Below are positions 1 to 6,569 of a stretch of 7,895 nt of DNA, in pieces (the stretch's first letter is position 1; each line of letters opens with the position of its first letter). The DNA comes from Cyanobacteria bacterium UBA1186. GTDB taxonomy: Bacteria > Cyanobacteriota > Vampirovibrionia > Gastranaerophilales > Gastranaerophilaceae. The stretch spans positions 33,309 to 41,203 of the forward strand of contig DBYM01000011.1 of the NCBI GenBank assembly GCA_002309875.1, read 5' to 3'. The notes below the pieces were generated by a model. The model was not told the origin of the DNA, made no database searches, and saw only the letters and a program-made list of their open reading frames with translations. The translations under genes were made by a program, and so were the position numbers.

Positions 1-894
1 TTCGTAATATTTGCGTCTTTCACGGATTTCAGACATTCTTTCGTTAATTTTTGCAGCCAATTCACGTTTGCAATCAGCACAGCCTCTCGTTCCCGCTTTA
101 CATTCACAGGCTACTTTTTCAACATCGGATTCACCCGCAAAAATCTTCCAATATTTGAAAGCGACTTCACAATCGTCAGGGTGTCCCGGGTCATCACGTC
201 TGATACGGCTTCTGTCAGTTATAGCCGTCATCACCTTCTTTGCGGTAACTTCATCGGAATCGGAAATTTTAATATCATTATTGAAAGATTTTCCCATTTT
301 GTTTCCGTCCAAACCGCAAATCAGAGAGCAGTTATTCAGTTTCGGCTGCGGCTCTTTGAAGAAATCGGTCTTATAAACATAATTAAACCTTCTTGCAATA
401 TCTCTCGAAAGTTCAACATGAGCGACCTGATCTATTCCTACGGGTACTAAATCCGCATTAAAGAGCAAAATATCCGCAGTCATCAAAACAGGATAACCCA
501 TAAGACCGTAATTAACCTGCGTTCCCATTCCCTCTTTTGTCTTGAGAATTTTTGCCATATCCTTAAGAGTCGGGTCTCTTTCAACCCAATTCTGCGGAGT
601 TATCATACTTAAATAAATATGCAGTTCTGCCGTTTCCGGAACTAAAGACTGAACGTATATCGTTGCCTTATTCGGATCAATTCCGCAGGCAAGCCAATCC
701 ATAACAACGTCAAGAACATCTTGCCTTAACGTTTCGGTCTTGTCATATTTTGTTGTGAGAGCATGCCAGTCAGCAACCTGAAAAAAGCAGTCATATTCGT
801 CCTGCAGTTTAACCCAATTATCAATTACGCCCAAATAATGACCTAAATGTAACCTTCCAGTCGGACGCATTCCTGACATAATTCTCTGTTTCAT
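1..894 (-). CDS. trpS: Tryptophanyl-tRNA synthetase, [4Fe-4S] type (3' end outside window)
   Basis: Cytoplasmic class I aminoacyl-tRNA synthetase that charges tRNA-Trp with tryptophan using ATP. The first 298 residues lie in the window; the usual length is about 330, so only the C-terminal tail is missing. Visible features are the N-terminal block GMRPTGRLHLGHYLG, whose HLGH (residues 16-19) is the HIGH ATP-binding signature; the tryptophan-pocket segment around GYPVLMTADILL (133-144) followed by PVGIDQVAHVEL (151-162); and KMGKS (199-203) in the KMSKS position. Cysteines 242, 265, 272 and 275 form an exact C-x22-C-x6-C-x2-C pattern, which I recall as the [4Fe-4S]-binding motif of Thermotoga maritima TrpRS. 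The ATG at 892-894 is preceded by AGGAG 10 nt upstream and starts directly before the conserved block. The gene lies 28 nt after the GH13 gene on the same strand, so co-transcription is likely. The family call is secure; cluster binding is inferred. Confidence 0.97.
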   Translation of the reverse strand, partial: MKQRIMSGMRPTGRLHLGHYLGVIDNWVKLQDEYDCFFQVADWHALTTKYDKTETLRQDVLDVVMDWLACGIDPNKATIYVQSLVPETAELHIYLSMITPQNWVERDPTLKDMAKILKTKEGMGTQVNYGLMGYPVLMTADILLFNADLVPVGIDQVAHVELSRDIARRFNYVYKTDFFKEPQPKLNNCSLICGLDGNKMGKSFNNDIKISDSDEVTAKKVMTAITDRSRIRRDDPGHPDDCEVAFKYWKIFAGESDVEKVACECKAGTRGCADCKRELAAKINERMSEIRERRKYYE

Positions 895-904
895 TACTAC
901 GCTT

Positions 905-909
905 CTCCT
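905..909 (-). promoter_or_regulatory. Ribosome binding site of trpS
   Basis: The minus strand reads AGGAG here, 10 nt before the trpS ATG. It lies within the 28-nt gap after the GH13 stop codon and supports the chosen start. No separate promoter is apparent in that gap. Confidence 0.7.
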
Positions 910-922
910 GTTTCAAAATCCA

Positions 923-2446
923 TTATAATGAAAAATCATCTATACGTAAAACTTTTATTTCGCCCGGAGCAAAATCGGTTAAAAGTCTGTTCTTACGTAC
1001 TTTATAATTCATTAGCCCGTGAATTGAATTTAATTTTGAGGTCTTTCTCAAACCCGGAACTTTAACCTTAACCCTCTTCTGAACGTGTGAATAATCCATG
1101 TTACCCATAACAAGAACATTGTCATTTTCGTACGTTCTTGAATATGCAAAAATTTTATCCTTATCCGTTTTAAGAGGGGTAAATGTACCCTTTGATACAA
1201 GATTCGAATGTTCTTTTCTGAAATTCATAGACCACTTGAAGTTATTTTTTATAAGTTCTGAATTTCCGCAGGGCTTGCGTGAAAAATTGAATATATCCAA
1301 TTTACCTCTGTGTACAAAATAATAATCGTCATCAGTTTCGGTTACATTTGCCTTATTATTTGCCCAGGGGTAAATATAATCATCACCCGTGGAAAAACCG
1401 TCAATAAAATACGGATTAAAAGGCAGTGTTGCCTCCAGCCAACTTATCATTACTGAATAATTTTCACCGTGCAAAATAACAGGGCTCACTTCATCGTGTG
1501 TAGTAAAAGACATTATTACACTCTTTGGCTCGGGATATGCCTCCGCTAATTTTTTATTAAATTTTACATGGTCAATCAGTTCTTTGGAAAACTTCCAGTC
1601 CTTCATATTAAAGAAACTTCCGTAATATCCGTCAAATCCAACCTCAAGAAGTTTATTATAAGGTGTAAATTCCGCATATTTTGAAGGCGGCTCTCTCCAG
1701 GAATCCGATGCCTCTGCAAGGAATAAAAATTCGGGATTTTTTCCTCTCGCATATGTTATTATTTCTTTCCAGAAATTTGCGGGTTTTATCGTGGCAACAT
1801 CGGCCCTTATTCCGTCTGCGCCTATATCCATTACCATATCTATGTATTTTTTATGAATATCAAGAAGGTCCTCATTAAGTTTCTCATTCGTTCCCGCATT
1901 AAAAAGTCTCACATCAGTCCAATCAGAAGGAACTATCGAAAGTTGTTTTTTGTCCTTCAGAAAAAGTTCGGGTTTTGTCAGGAAAAGGTCATAAGAGCCG
2001 CAACTCGGGAGGTCAAACATTACCATTATTCCGCGTTTATGACATTCATATACAAAACGTTTTGCCTGTTCCACGGGAGAAACATCTAAAAATAAATCAA
2101 CTATCTGAGGATTTATTGACGTAAAATCTGAGATTGCATACAAAGAGCCCGCCGTTCCGAGTGCTTTCAGTTTCCCAGTAGGAGTTATCGGAAGCACGTG
2201 TAAAACATTTACCCCCGATGATTTTATTTCATCAAGCCTTTCTATTGCATTAAGAAAGGTCCCGTTCTCTTCATTGGTATCAATTATTCCATTCCCGTTA
2301 GTATCCTTTGAATTAAAATTTCTTATATTAATTCCGCATATTACGGCATTATTGTTCAAAAACAGAGTTCTCAGCCCCTCATCGGCATAAGCGGGAACAA
2401 TGAACAATAAAGACAATATGGTTAATAAAGCGGATTTCAAATTCAT
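923..2446 (-). CDS. Secreted GH13 (alpha-amylase family) protein with degenerate region I
   Basis: A 507-residue protein of the GH13 alpha-amylase clan, which acts on alpha-glucans by hydrolysis or glycosyl transfer. A Sec signal peptide (hydrophobic residues 5-18, likely cleavage after AYA at 21) sends it to the periplasm or outside. The TIM barrel starts near residue 36. Residues 48-59 (DTNGNGIIDTNE) form the Ca-binding loop often seen after strand 1. The catalytic triad looks intact: nucleophile D216 in GIRADVA (region II), acid/base E245 in FLAEA (region III), and D318 in TTHDEV (region IV). Region I is abnormal: FDLPSCG (144-150) keeps D145 but lacks the usual Asn-His. A C-terminal beta domain begins near residue 420. 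The segments IKPANFW (220-226) and GFDGYYGSFF (270-279) recall GlgE-type maltosyltransferases (GH13_3), but the length and lack of the GlgE N-terminal domain argue against a simple orthologue. Its ATG overlaps the lpxB stop by 1 nt (TAATG), with GGAG 11 nt upstream. Substrate and reaction are unknown. Confidence 0.9.
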   Translation of the reverse strand: MNLKSALLTILSLLFIVPAYADEGLRTLFLNNNAVICGINIRNFNSKDTNGNGIIDTNEENGTFLNAIERLDEIKSSGVNVLHVLPITPTGKLKALGTAGSLYAISDFTSINPQIVDLFLDVSPVEQAKRFVYECHKRGIMVMFDLPSCGSYDLFLTKPELFLKDKKQLSIVPSDWTDVRLFNAGTNEKLNEDLLDIHKKYIDMVMDIGADGIRADVATIKPANFWKEIITYARGKNPEFLFLAEASDSWREPPSKYAEFTPYNKLLEVGFDGYYGSFFNMKDWKFSKELIDHVKFNKKLAEAYPEPKSVIMSFTTHDEVSPVILHGENYSVMISWLEATLPFNPYFIDGFSTGDDYIYPWANNKANVTETDDDYYFVHRGKLDIFNFSRKPCGNSELIKNNFKWSMNFRKEHSNLVSKGTFTPLKTDKDKIFAYSRTYENDNVLVMGNMDYSHVQKRVKVKVPGLRKTSKLNSIHGLMNYKVRKNRLLTDFAPGEIKVLRIDDFSL

Positions 2447-3567
2447 TATTTAAGCATCTCCATTATACAATCCGCCACCTCTTTTGCAGAATACTTGTCA
2501 GAAAGTTTCTCTTTTACTTCGCCCAATGAACTTATGAATTGGGCTCTGTAATCCTTGTCATAAAGATTACGCTCGGTTTCATACACGATTGCATCAACAG
2601 TAAATTTGCCCTGAACAAGTTCGGGAACGATATCTTTACCCGTAATGATATTCGGAAGTGAGACCTTCTTTATACATCTGACTAAAAGATAGATAAGATA
2701 CAATATCCATGGACCTTTATACCCGATAAGCATCGGGGTTTGGTATAAGGCCGCCTCAAGAGCAACGGTTCCCGATGCCAAAATCAAAGAATCCGATACA
2801 CTCAGTAATGCCTGATTTTCGCCTTTTATCACCTTAAAATCCGTATCTTTAATATATTTATCAAATACGTCATCGCTCAAATTCGGAGCATGAGAAATGC
2901 ATATCTGCAAATCGGAATGTTTTTTCTTCAAAATTTTTGCCGACTTAATAAATGTTTTTGCCAAAAAAGCAAGTTCAAGAGGCCTTGAGCCGGGAAACAC
3001 AGAAACAAGAGGTTTGTTTATATCAAGCCCGTGTAATTCAAAAAACTTATTCTTATCTGCTTTTTCAGGAAGTTGCTTTACCAAAGGGTGTCCGCAATAT
3101 TTAACATCTATTCCCTCATTTTCGTACATTTCAGTTTCAAACGGAAATATACAGCAAACCTTATCAACGTATTTTTTAATTTTCTTAATACGCCATTTTC
3201 TGCTTGCCCAAACCTGAGGCGGAATATAATCAACCACCTTAATGCCCCTGTTATGAAGTCTTTTTGCAACACGAAGATTAAATGTTCCGTAGTCAATCAG
3301 CAAAACCAAATCAGGTTTAAATTCATCAAGAATATATTCGCAGACATCATTTTCCAACGCCAAATGCTCAAATGCCATCTTTAAACTGAAGCCGAAAGCA
3401 GACATTTTGGAATGATCGCAGAACAAAGTAACGCCCGCATTTTTGAGGTTTTCGCCTCCAATTCCATGAATTTCTATATCAGGGCAAGACTCTTTTAGCA
3501 GTTTTGCAACCTGACCTCCATGAATATCGCCGGAATATTCGCCGGTTATGATAAAAACTTTTCTCAT
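2446..3567 (-). CDS. lpxB: Lipid-A-disaccharide synthase
   Basis: A GT19 glycosyltransferase at the inner face of the cytoplasmic membrane. It joins UDP-2,3-diacylglucosamine to lipid X (2,3-diacylglucosamine-1-phosphate), giving the beta-1',6-linked lipid A disaccharide and UDP. Its 373 residues are close to the family norm of about 380. Motifs in order are GEYSGDIHGG (9-18, usual GExSGD), IDYGTFN (91-97), PPQVWASRKWRIKKIKK (116-132), GHPL (159-162), PGSRPLE (192-198), ASGTVALEAAL (264-274), PMLIGYK (278-284) and SLPNIITGKDIVPELVQG (303-320). D92 aligns with the catalytic Asp98 of the E. coli/Haemophilus enzymes, and R195 is the conserved Arg of PGSR. The usual PD of the I-D-x-P-D-F-N block is replaced by GT. 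The start overlaps the lpxI stop as ATGA (3564-3567), indicating translational coupling. LpxI makes lipid X, one of the two LpxB substrates, so the pairing fits the pathway. Confidence 0.96.
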   Translation of the reverse strand: MRKVFIITGEYSGDIHGGQVAKLLKESCPDIEIHGIGGENLKNAGVTLFCDHSKMSAFGFSLKMAFEHLALENDVCEYILDEFKPDLVLLIDYGTFNLRVAKRLHNRGIKVVDYIPPQVWASRKWRIKKIKKYVDKVCCIFPFETEMYENEGIDVKYCGHPLVKQLPEKADKNKFFELHGLDINKPLVSVFPGSRPLELAFLAKTFIKSAKILKKKHSDLQICISHAPNLSDDVFDKYIKDTDFKVIKGENQALLSVSDSLILASGTVALEAALYQTPMLIGYKGPWILYLIYLLVRCIKKVSLPNIITGKDIVPELVQGKFTVDAIVYETERNLYDKDYRAQFISSLGEVKEKLSDKYSAKEVADCIMEMLK

Positions 3568-4379
3568 ACAGCCATTACCACAATATTGTGCTTATTAGCA
3601 TATTTAACAACTTTTTCCTGATCTACGATAATGGTTTCGCCCGCTTCAACAGCAATTAAATCCGCTTTGTATTTTTTCATTGTCTTTAACGTTTTTAACC
3701 CGATTGCAGGTATATCAAAACGTTTGTCCTGATTAGGCTTAGCAACTTTTATAACTCTTGAATGTTTCTTTGCTAATTTACTGCCTCTTCTTATACACTT
3801 ATCCGTACCCTCAATCGCTTCAACAGCCATAATCATCTTGTCTTTTATGACAACCGATTGTCCTATATCGAGTTTCCCTGATTCTTTGGCAAGCCAATAA
3901 CCGTAATTGACATCGTCAATCTGCTCCTGCGTAGGCTGAGCACTGCCTAAAACTCCCGAAGGTATCATAAGATTTTTTATAAATAGCGTCTGATCTAAAA
4001 TGGTAATTCCAATATTTTCAAGTTCCTCAATAATCATAAGCATTACTTTGTCGTCATTAAGGCGCATTGCCCTCTTAACAAATTCAATCGCTTTTGAATC
4101 AAATTTTGGGCGTTTTAAAAGAATTGTTTTGCTGACTTTACCGAGAAAAGTTATCTGCTTAATTTCTTCCTTTTTAAGCACTTCCTCAATCTTTAAGGCT
4201 TCTCCCGGACAAAAAGAATAAACCTTGGAACAGTATTTTTTCAACTGTTTATAATTATCTCCGGATAATGAAATTGCAACAACTTCAAATCCGTTATCTT
4301 TTGCATACTGTGCCATCTTCACGGGCAGCATACCATCGCCCGCAATCAATCCCTGTTTATGTTCCAACGCTACTGACAT
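3564..4379 (-). CDS. lpxI: UDP-2,3-diacylglucosamine pyrophosphatase, LpxI type
   Basis: A cytoplasmic enzyme that hydrolyses UDP-2,3-diacylglucosamine to lipid X and UMP, the step done by LpxH in E. coli. LpxI is an unrelated replacement described in Caulobacter. Its 271 residues match the family length (about 270-280). Family hallmarks are GLIAGDGMLPV near the N-terminus (10-20), LGKVSK (79-84), LNDDKVM (107-113), GVLGSAQPT (142-150), GKLDIGQSVVIKD (168-180), AVEAIEGTD (185-193), and VAKPNQDKRFDIPAIG (212-227), followed by AVEAG (243-247). D222 in RFDIP is probably the catalytically essential Asp reported for Caulobacter LpxI. The ATG at 4377-4379 has AAGGG 10 nt upstream. It is the first gene of the leftward lpxI-lpxB-GH13-trpS cluster. 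The product contains no transmembrane segment. Confidence 0.95.
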   Translation of the reverse strand: MSVALEHKQGLIAGDGMLPVKMAQYAKDNGFEVVAISLSGDNYKQLKKYCSKVYSFCPGEALKIEEVLKKEEIKQITFLGKVSKTILLKRPKFDSKAIEFVKRAMRLNDDKVMLMIIEELENIGITILDQTLFIKNLMIPSGVLGSAQPTQEQIDDVNYGYWLAKESGKLDIGQSVVIKDKMIMAVEAIEGTDKCIRRGSKLAKKHSRVIKVAKPNQDKRFDIPAIGLKTLKTMKKYKADLIAVEAGETIIVDQEKVVKYANKHNIVVMAV

Positions 4380-4411
4380 TGTTGTATTACCCTTCCAATT
4401 ACATCTACAAT

Positions 4412-4441
4412 ATTACAATAAAAATTCAAATTTGGTAACAA
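4412..4441 (-). promoter_or_regulatory. Candidate sigma-70-type promoter of the lpxI operon
   Basis: On the minus strand, TTGTTA (4436-4441) and TGTAAT (4412-4417) are separated by 18 nt. They match the consensus at 4/6 and 5/6 positions. Transcription would start near 4405, leaving a leader of about 25 nt that contains the lpxI Shine-Dalgarno. It is a pattern match in AT-rich DNA, so only moderately supported. Confidence 0.4.
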
Positions 4442-4460
4442 ACTCTTAATAATTTGTTAT
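4432..4460 (+). promoter_or_regulatory. Candidate sigma-70-type promoter of the symporter gene
   Basis: TTGGTA (4432-4437) and TGTTAT (4455-4460) are 17 nt apart, and each matches the consensus at 4/6 positions. The start would fall near 4467, giving a leader of only about 14 nt before the ATG at 4481. Its -35 box overlaps the -35 box of the opposing lpxI promoter. Confidence 0.35.
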
Positions 4461-4467
4461 GTTTGTT
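4437..4467. repeat. Inverted repeat AACAAAC/GTTTGTT in the divergent promoter region
   Basis: AACAAAC at 4437-4443 is repeated in reverse complement as GTTTGTT at 4461-4467. A nested second right arm, TTTGTT, lies at 4453-4458. The arms span the candidate -35 to -10 region of the rightward promoter, so they could form an operator. Short A/T-rich repeats also occur by chance, so this is weak evidence. Confidence 0.3.
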
Positions 4468-4480
4468 GTACCATCGTTTT

Positions 4481-5950
4481 ATGAATATTGATGCCGTAAT
4501 AGATAGCGCACTTGCTCCGATAGCGGACAAGGTTTCAGGCTTTATTTTCTCCTATGTAACAATAGGCGGAGTTAAAGTCGAGTTTCTTGTTGCATTACTG
4601 ATTTTTGCTGCGGTATTTTTCACCATAAGAACGGGTTTTATAGGAATATGGGGATTCAGGCACGCCGTTAAACTTATAACAAACAAATATAAGCACGATA
4701 ACAAAATCGGATATCAAAGAAAAAAGAAAGGTGACATATCCTCCTTTCAGGCACTTAGTGCGACCATTTCTGCATCAGCAGGAATAGGTAACGTTGCAGG
4801 CTCCGCTGCCGCAGTGTCTTTAGGCGGTCCGGGAGTAATTTTCTGGATGGTAATTGCAGGATTTTTCTCAATGGCACTAAAATTTTCGGAGGTCCTCCTT
4901 GGTGTAAAATTCAGACACGCAAACCCCGACGGCACAGTATCGGGAGGCCCGATGTACTATATCCTTGCAGGATTGAGAGGAAAATATTCATCAAAATTTG
5001 CTCCGTATTTGGCAAAAATATATGCAATTTGCTGTATTTTCGCTATGATAGGCGGTTGGAATTTATTCCAAATCAATGCAATGACCGCGCAATTTACGGA
5101 AATAACAGGAGGGAACTCGAGTATTTTTGCTGACAACGGCTGGATACTCGGAACAATCGTGGCACTGATAACCTGGTTTACCATTATCGGAGGAATTAAG
5201 GCTATCGGTAAATTCACATCTAAAGTCACACCCGTTATGTGTACTCTTTATGTCGCAAGTGCATTTCTGGTATGTATTTTAAACCTGCATCACCTGCCGC
5301 ATACTATTGTTTTGATAATTAAGGAAGCCTTTTCGCCAAAAGCAATGGCAGGAGGTGCATTTGCCTGCATGCTATGGGGCTTCAGACGTGCTATGTTTGC
5401 AAATGAATCCGGCTTGGGAACTGCTCCTATTGCTTTTTCTGCCGTAAACACAAACAAACCTGTTGTTCAGGCTTTTATATCAATGCTTCAGCCTTTTGTC
5501 GATACGGTAATTGTCGGAGTATCAACCGCTTTTGTAATCGTTGTTTCGGGTGCATATCTGACAGTAGATGGAATTGCGGGAATTGAACTTACTTCAAAGG
5601 CCTTCGGAACAATATGTGCCTGGTTCCCGATACTGCTTACGGCAATGGCAAGTTGTTTTGTACTTTCCACTATGCTTTGCGGGTCATATTACGGAGTTAA
5701 AGCCTGGAACTTCCTGTTCGGCGAGGGCAAGGCAAAAACGAGAACTTTTCAGGCAATATATTGTATCTGCATAATTGCAGGCTCAGCAATGAATTTTCAA
5801 TCCATAATTAACCTTTCCGATGCGGTAACCCTGTTTCTTGCCGTACCTAACCTGATTGCAGTCTTTGCCCTGTCGGGAATAGTCATTAAAGAACTGAAAA
5901 GGTATTGTAATCGTTACGAAATCGGCATAAATATTGCAAACAAATTATAA
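4481..5950 (+). CDS. AGCS-family sodium:alanine/glycine symporter
   Basis: An inner-membrane carrier of the alanine/glycine:cation symporter family that imports alanine or glycine with Na+ (or H+). From the ATG at 4481 it has 489 residues, normal for the family, with roughly ten or more hydrophobic segments. Signatures are SFQALSATISASAGIGNVAG (88-107) leading into LGGPGVIFWM (114-123), GGPMYYI (155-161), GFRRAMFANESGLGTAPIAF (300-319), QPFVDTVIVG (337-346) and GSYYGVKAWNFLFG (401-414). Most relatives have GTGN where this protein has GIGN (101-104), near the unwound substrate-site helix. Substrate specificity and coupling ion cannot be read directly. The start is uncertain: the ATG lacks a clear Shine-Dalgarno, and an in-frame TTG at 4454 would add nine residues, also without one. 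The gene diverges from the lpx operon and lies 55 nt before the orphan pair. Confidence 0.95.
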   Translation: MNIDAVIDSALAPIADKVSGFIFSYVTIGGVKVEFLVALLIFAAVFFTIRTGFIGIWGFRHAVKLITNKYKHDNKIGYQRKKKGDISSFQALSATISASAGIGNVAGSAAAVSLGGPGVIFWMVIAGFFSMALKFSEVLLGVKFRHANPDGTVSGGPMYYILAGLRGKYSSKFAPYLAKIYAICCIFAMIGGWNLFQINAMTAQFTEITGGNSSIFADNGWILGTIVALITWFTIIGGIKAIGKFTSKVTPVMCTLYVASAFLVCILNLHHLPHTIVLIIKEAFSPKAMAGGAFACMLWGFRRAMFANESGLGTAPIAFSAVNTNKPVVQAFISMLQPFVDTVIVGVSTAFVIVVSGAYLTVDGIAGIELTSKAFGTICAWFPILLTAMASCFVLSTMLCGSYYGVKAWNFLFGEGKAKTRTFQAIYCICIIAGSAMNFQSIINLSDAVTLFLAVPNLIAVFALSGIVIKELKRYCNRYEIGINIANKL

Positions 5951-5961
5951 TGTGCTAAAAT
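5934..5961 (+). promoter_or_regulatory. Candidate extended -10 promoter before the orphan pair
   Basis: TTGCAA (5934-5939) is followed, 16 nt later, by TAAAAT (5956-5961), which is preceded by an extended -10 TG at 5953-5954. The -35 lies inside the end of the symporter gene. The start would be near 5968, leaving a leader of about 38 nt with the Shine-Dalgarno AAGGA at 5991-5995. No hairpin-plus-T terminator is visible after the symporter, so read-through is also possible. Confidence 0.4.
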
Positions 5962-6005
5962 AATTGAACAAATTACAAATCAACAGATATAAGGATGTGT
6001 GTAAA

Positions 6006-6536
6006 ATGAAAGTACTTATCGACAACAATTATGCTTTTAAAGGTTTATACTGCATATACAAAGATGATTATACACAGCAGCAAACAGAAGCAAGAAGGCA
6101 GATGTATAAAAAACTTACAACCCAAATGCCCGACTCGCAGCAGACATATATGGAAAAAATTGAAGGAATGGGATATAACTATATACTTCACCCGGGCAGT
6201 AACCAAAATACTCTGCAAACAAACCTTGTAAGGCGGCTTTGGCATCATCACCTGACAAACCAAATCCGTTACACAAAGGAAATTGACATGGGTGAATACA
6301 GCACCGATAGTTTTGATCCGCAGGTACTTTACCAAAAAACGGAAGATTATAACAAAAAGACCAAAGCAACCAATTGGGCTATTGCAATAGGAATAACATT
6401 GGCCGCACTGCTTGGTATATATGCGCATATCAACAACAAACAACACTCATTGAAAACAAATGATTTAACGGAAAATGTTGTCTCAAAAATTGACACATTC
6501 GTTAAAAATCAGGCTAATACGTATAAAATTGTCTGA
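6006..6536 (+). CDS. Orphan single-pass membrane protein, first of tandem paralogue pair
   Basis: A 176-residue protein that I cannot assign to a known family. AAGGA sits 10 nt before the ATG at 6006. An upstream in-frame TTG at 5964 would add 14 residues but lacks a Shine-Dalgarno. The N-terminus MKVLIDNNYAFKGLY carries an NNxxF(K/G) motif. A polar region rich in Gln, Tyr and Lys follows, including YMEKIEGMGYNYILHPG (48-64), a basic HHH cluster (RRLWHHH, 76-82) and MGEY (95-98). One transmembrane helix spans about 124-141 (NWAIAIGITLAALLGIYA), followed by a roughly 35-residue tail ending DTFVKNQANTYKIV. There is no N-terminal signal peptide. Basic residues just before the helix (KKTK, 117-120) weakly suggest that the N-terminal part is cytoplasmic. 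The next gene shares this layout and several blocks, so the two are paralogues. Function unknown. Confidence 0.85.
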   Translation: MKVLIDNNYAFKGLYCIYKDDYTQQQTEARRQMYKKLTTQMPDSQQTYMEKIEGMGYNYILHPGSNQNTLQTNLVRRLWHHHLTNQIRYTKEIDMGEYSTDSFDPQVLYQKTEDYNKKTKATNWAIAIGITLAALLGIYAHINNKQHSLKTNDLTENVVSKIDTFVKNQANTYKIV

Positions 6537-6569
6537 GAAGATATAGGTATATAAACATAAAGGAGAAAT

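Noticed and set aside
11..450. Plus-strand open frames of 121 and 89 codons at the left edge
   Set aside because: They are antisense to trpS, whose minus-strand frame carries the HIGH-type, KMSKS-type and cysteine motifs. Their translations look like no protein family.
2270..2305. EF-hand or dockerin-like loop DTNGNGIIDTNE in the GH13 protein
   Set aside because: It fits the 12-residue EF-hand pattern, but it sits just after the first barrel strand, where GH13 enzymes commonly have a DxNxDGxGD calcium loop. A separate EF-hand or dockerin domain is not needed.
4454..4480. TTG start nine codons upstream for the symporter
   Set aside because: It has no Shine-Dalgarno, falls within the candidate -10 region, and adds residues not expected at the N-terminus of this family. 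The ATG at 4481 is preferred, although it also lacks a strong ribosome site.
5964..5993. TTGAAC with an 18-nt spacer and TATAAG as a promoter for the first orphan gene
   Set aside because: The -10 overlaps the Shine-Dalgarno at 5991-5995, so the resulting transcript would lack its ribosome site. The extended -10 candidate just upstream fits better.
5964..6005. TTG start 14 codons upstream for the first orphan protein
   Set aside because: The ATG at 6006 has AAGGA at proper spacing and yields the MKVL start shared with the paralogue. The TTG has neither.
6045..6446. Minus-strand open frame of 133 codons
   Set aside because: It is antisense to the first orphan gene, has no ribosome site, and is rich in Cys, Phe and Ile as expected for an antisense shadow. 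The plus-strand gene has a ribosome site, and its paralogue supports it.
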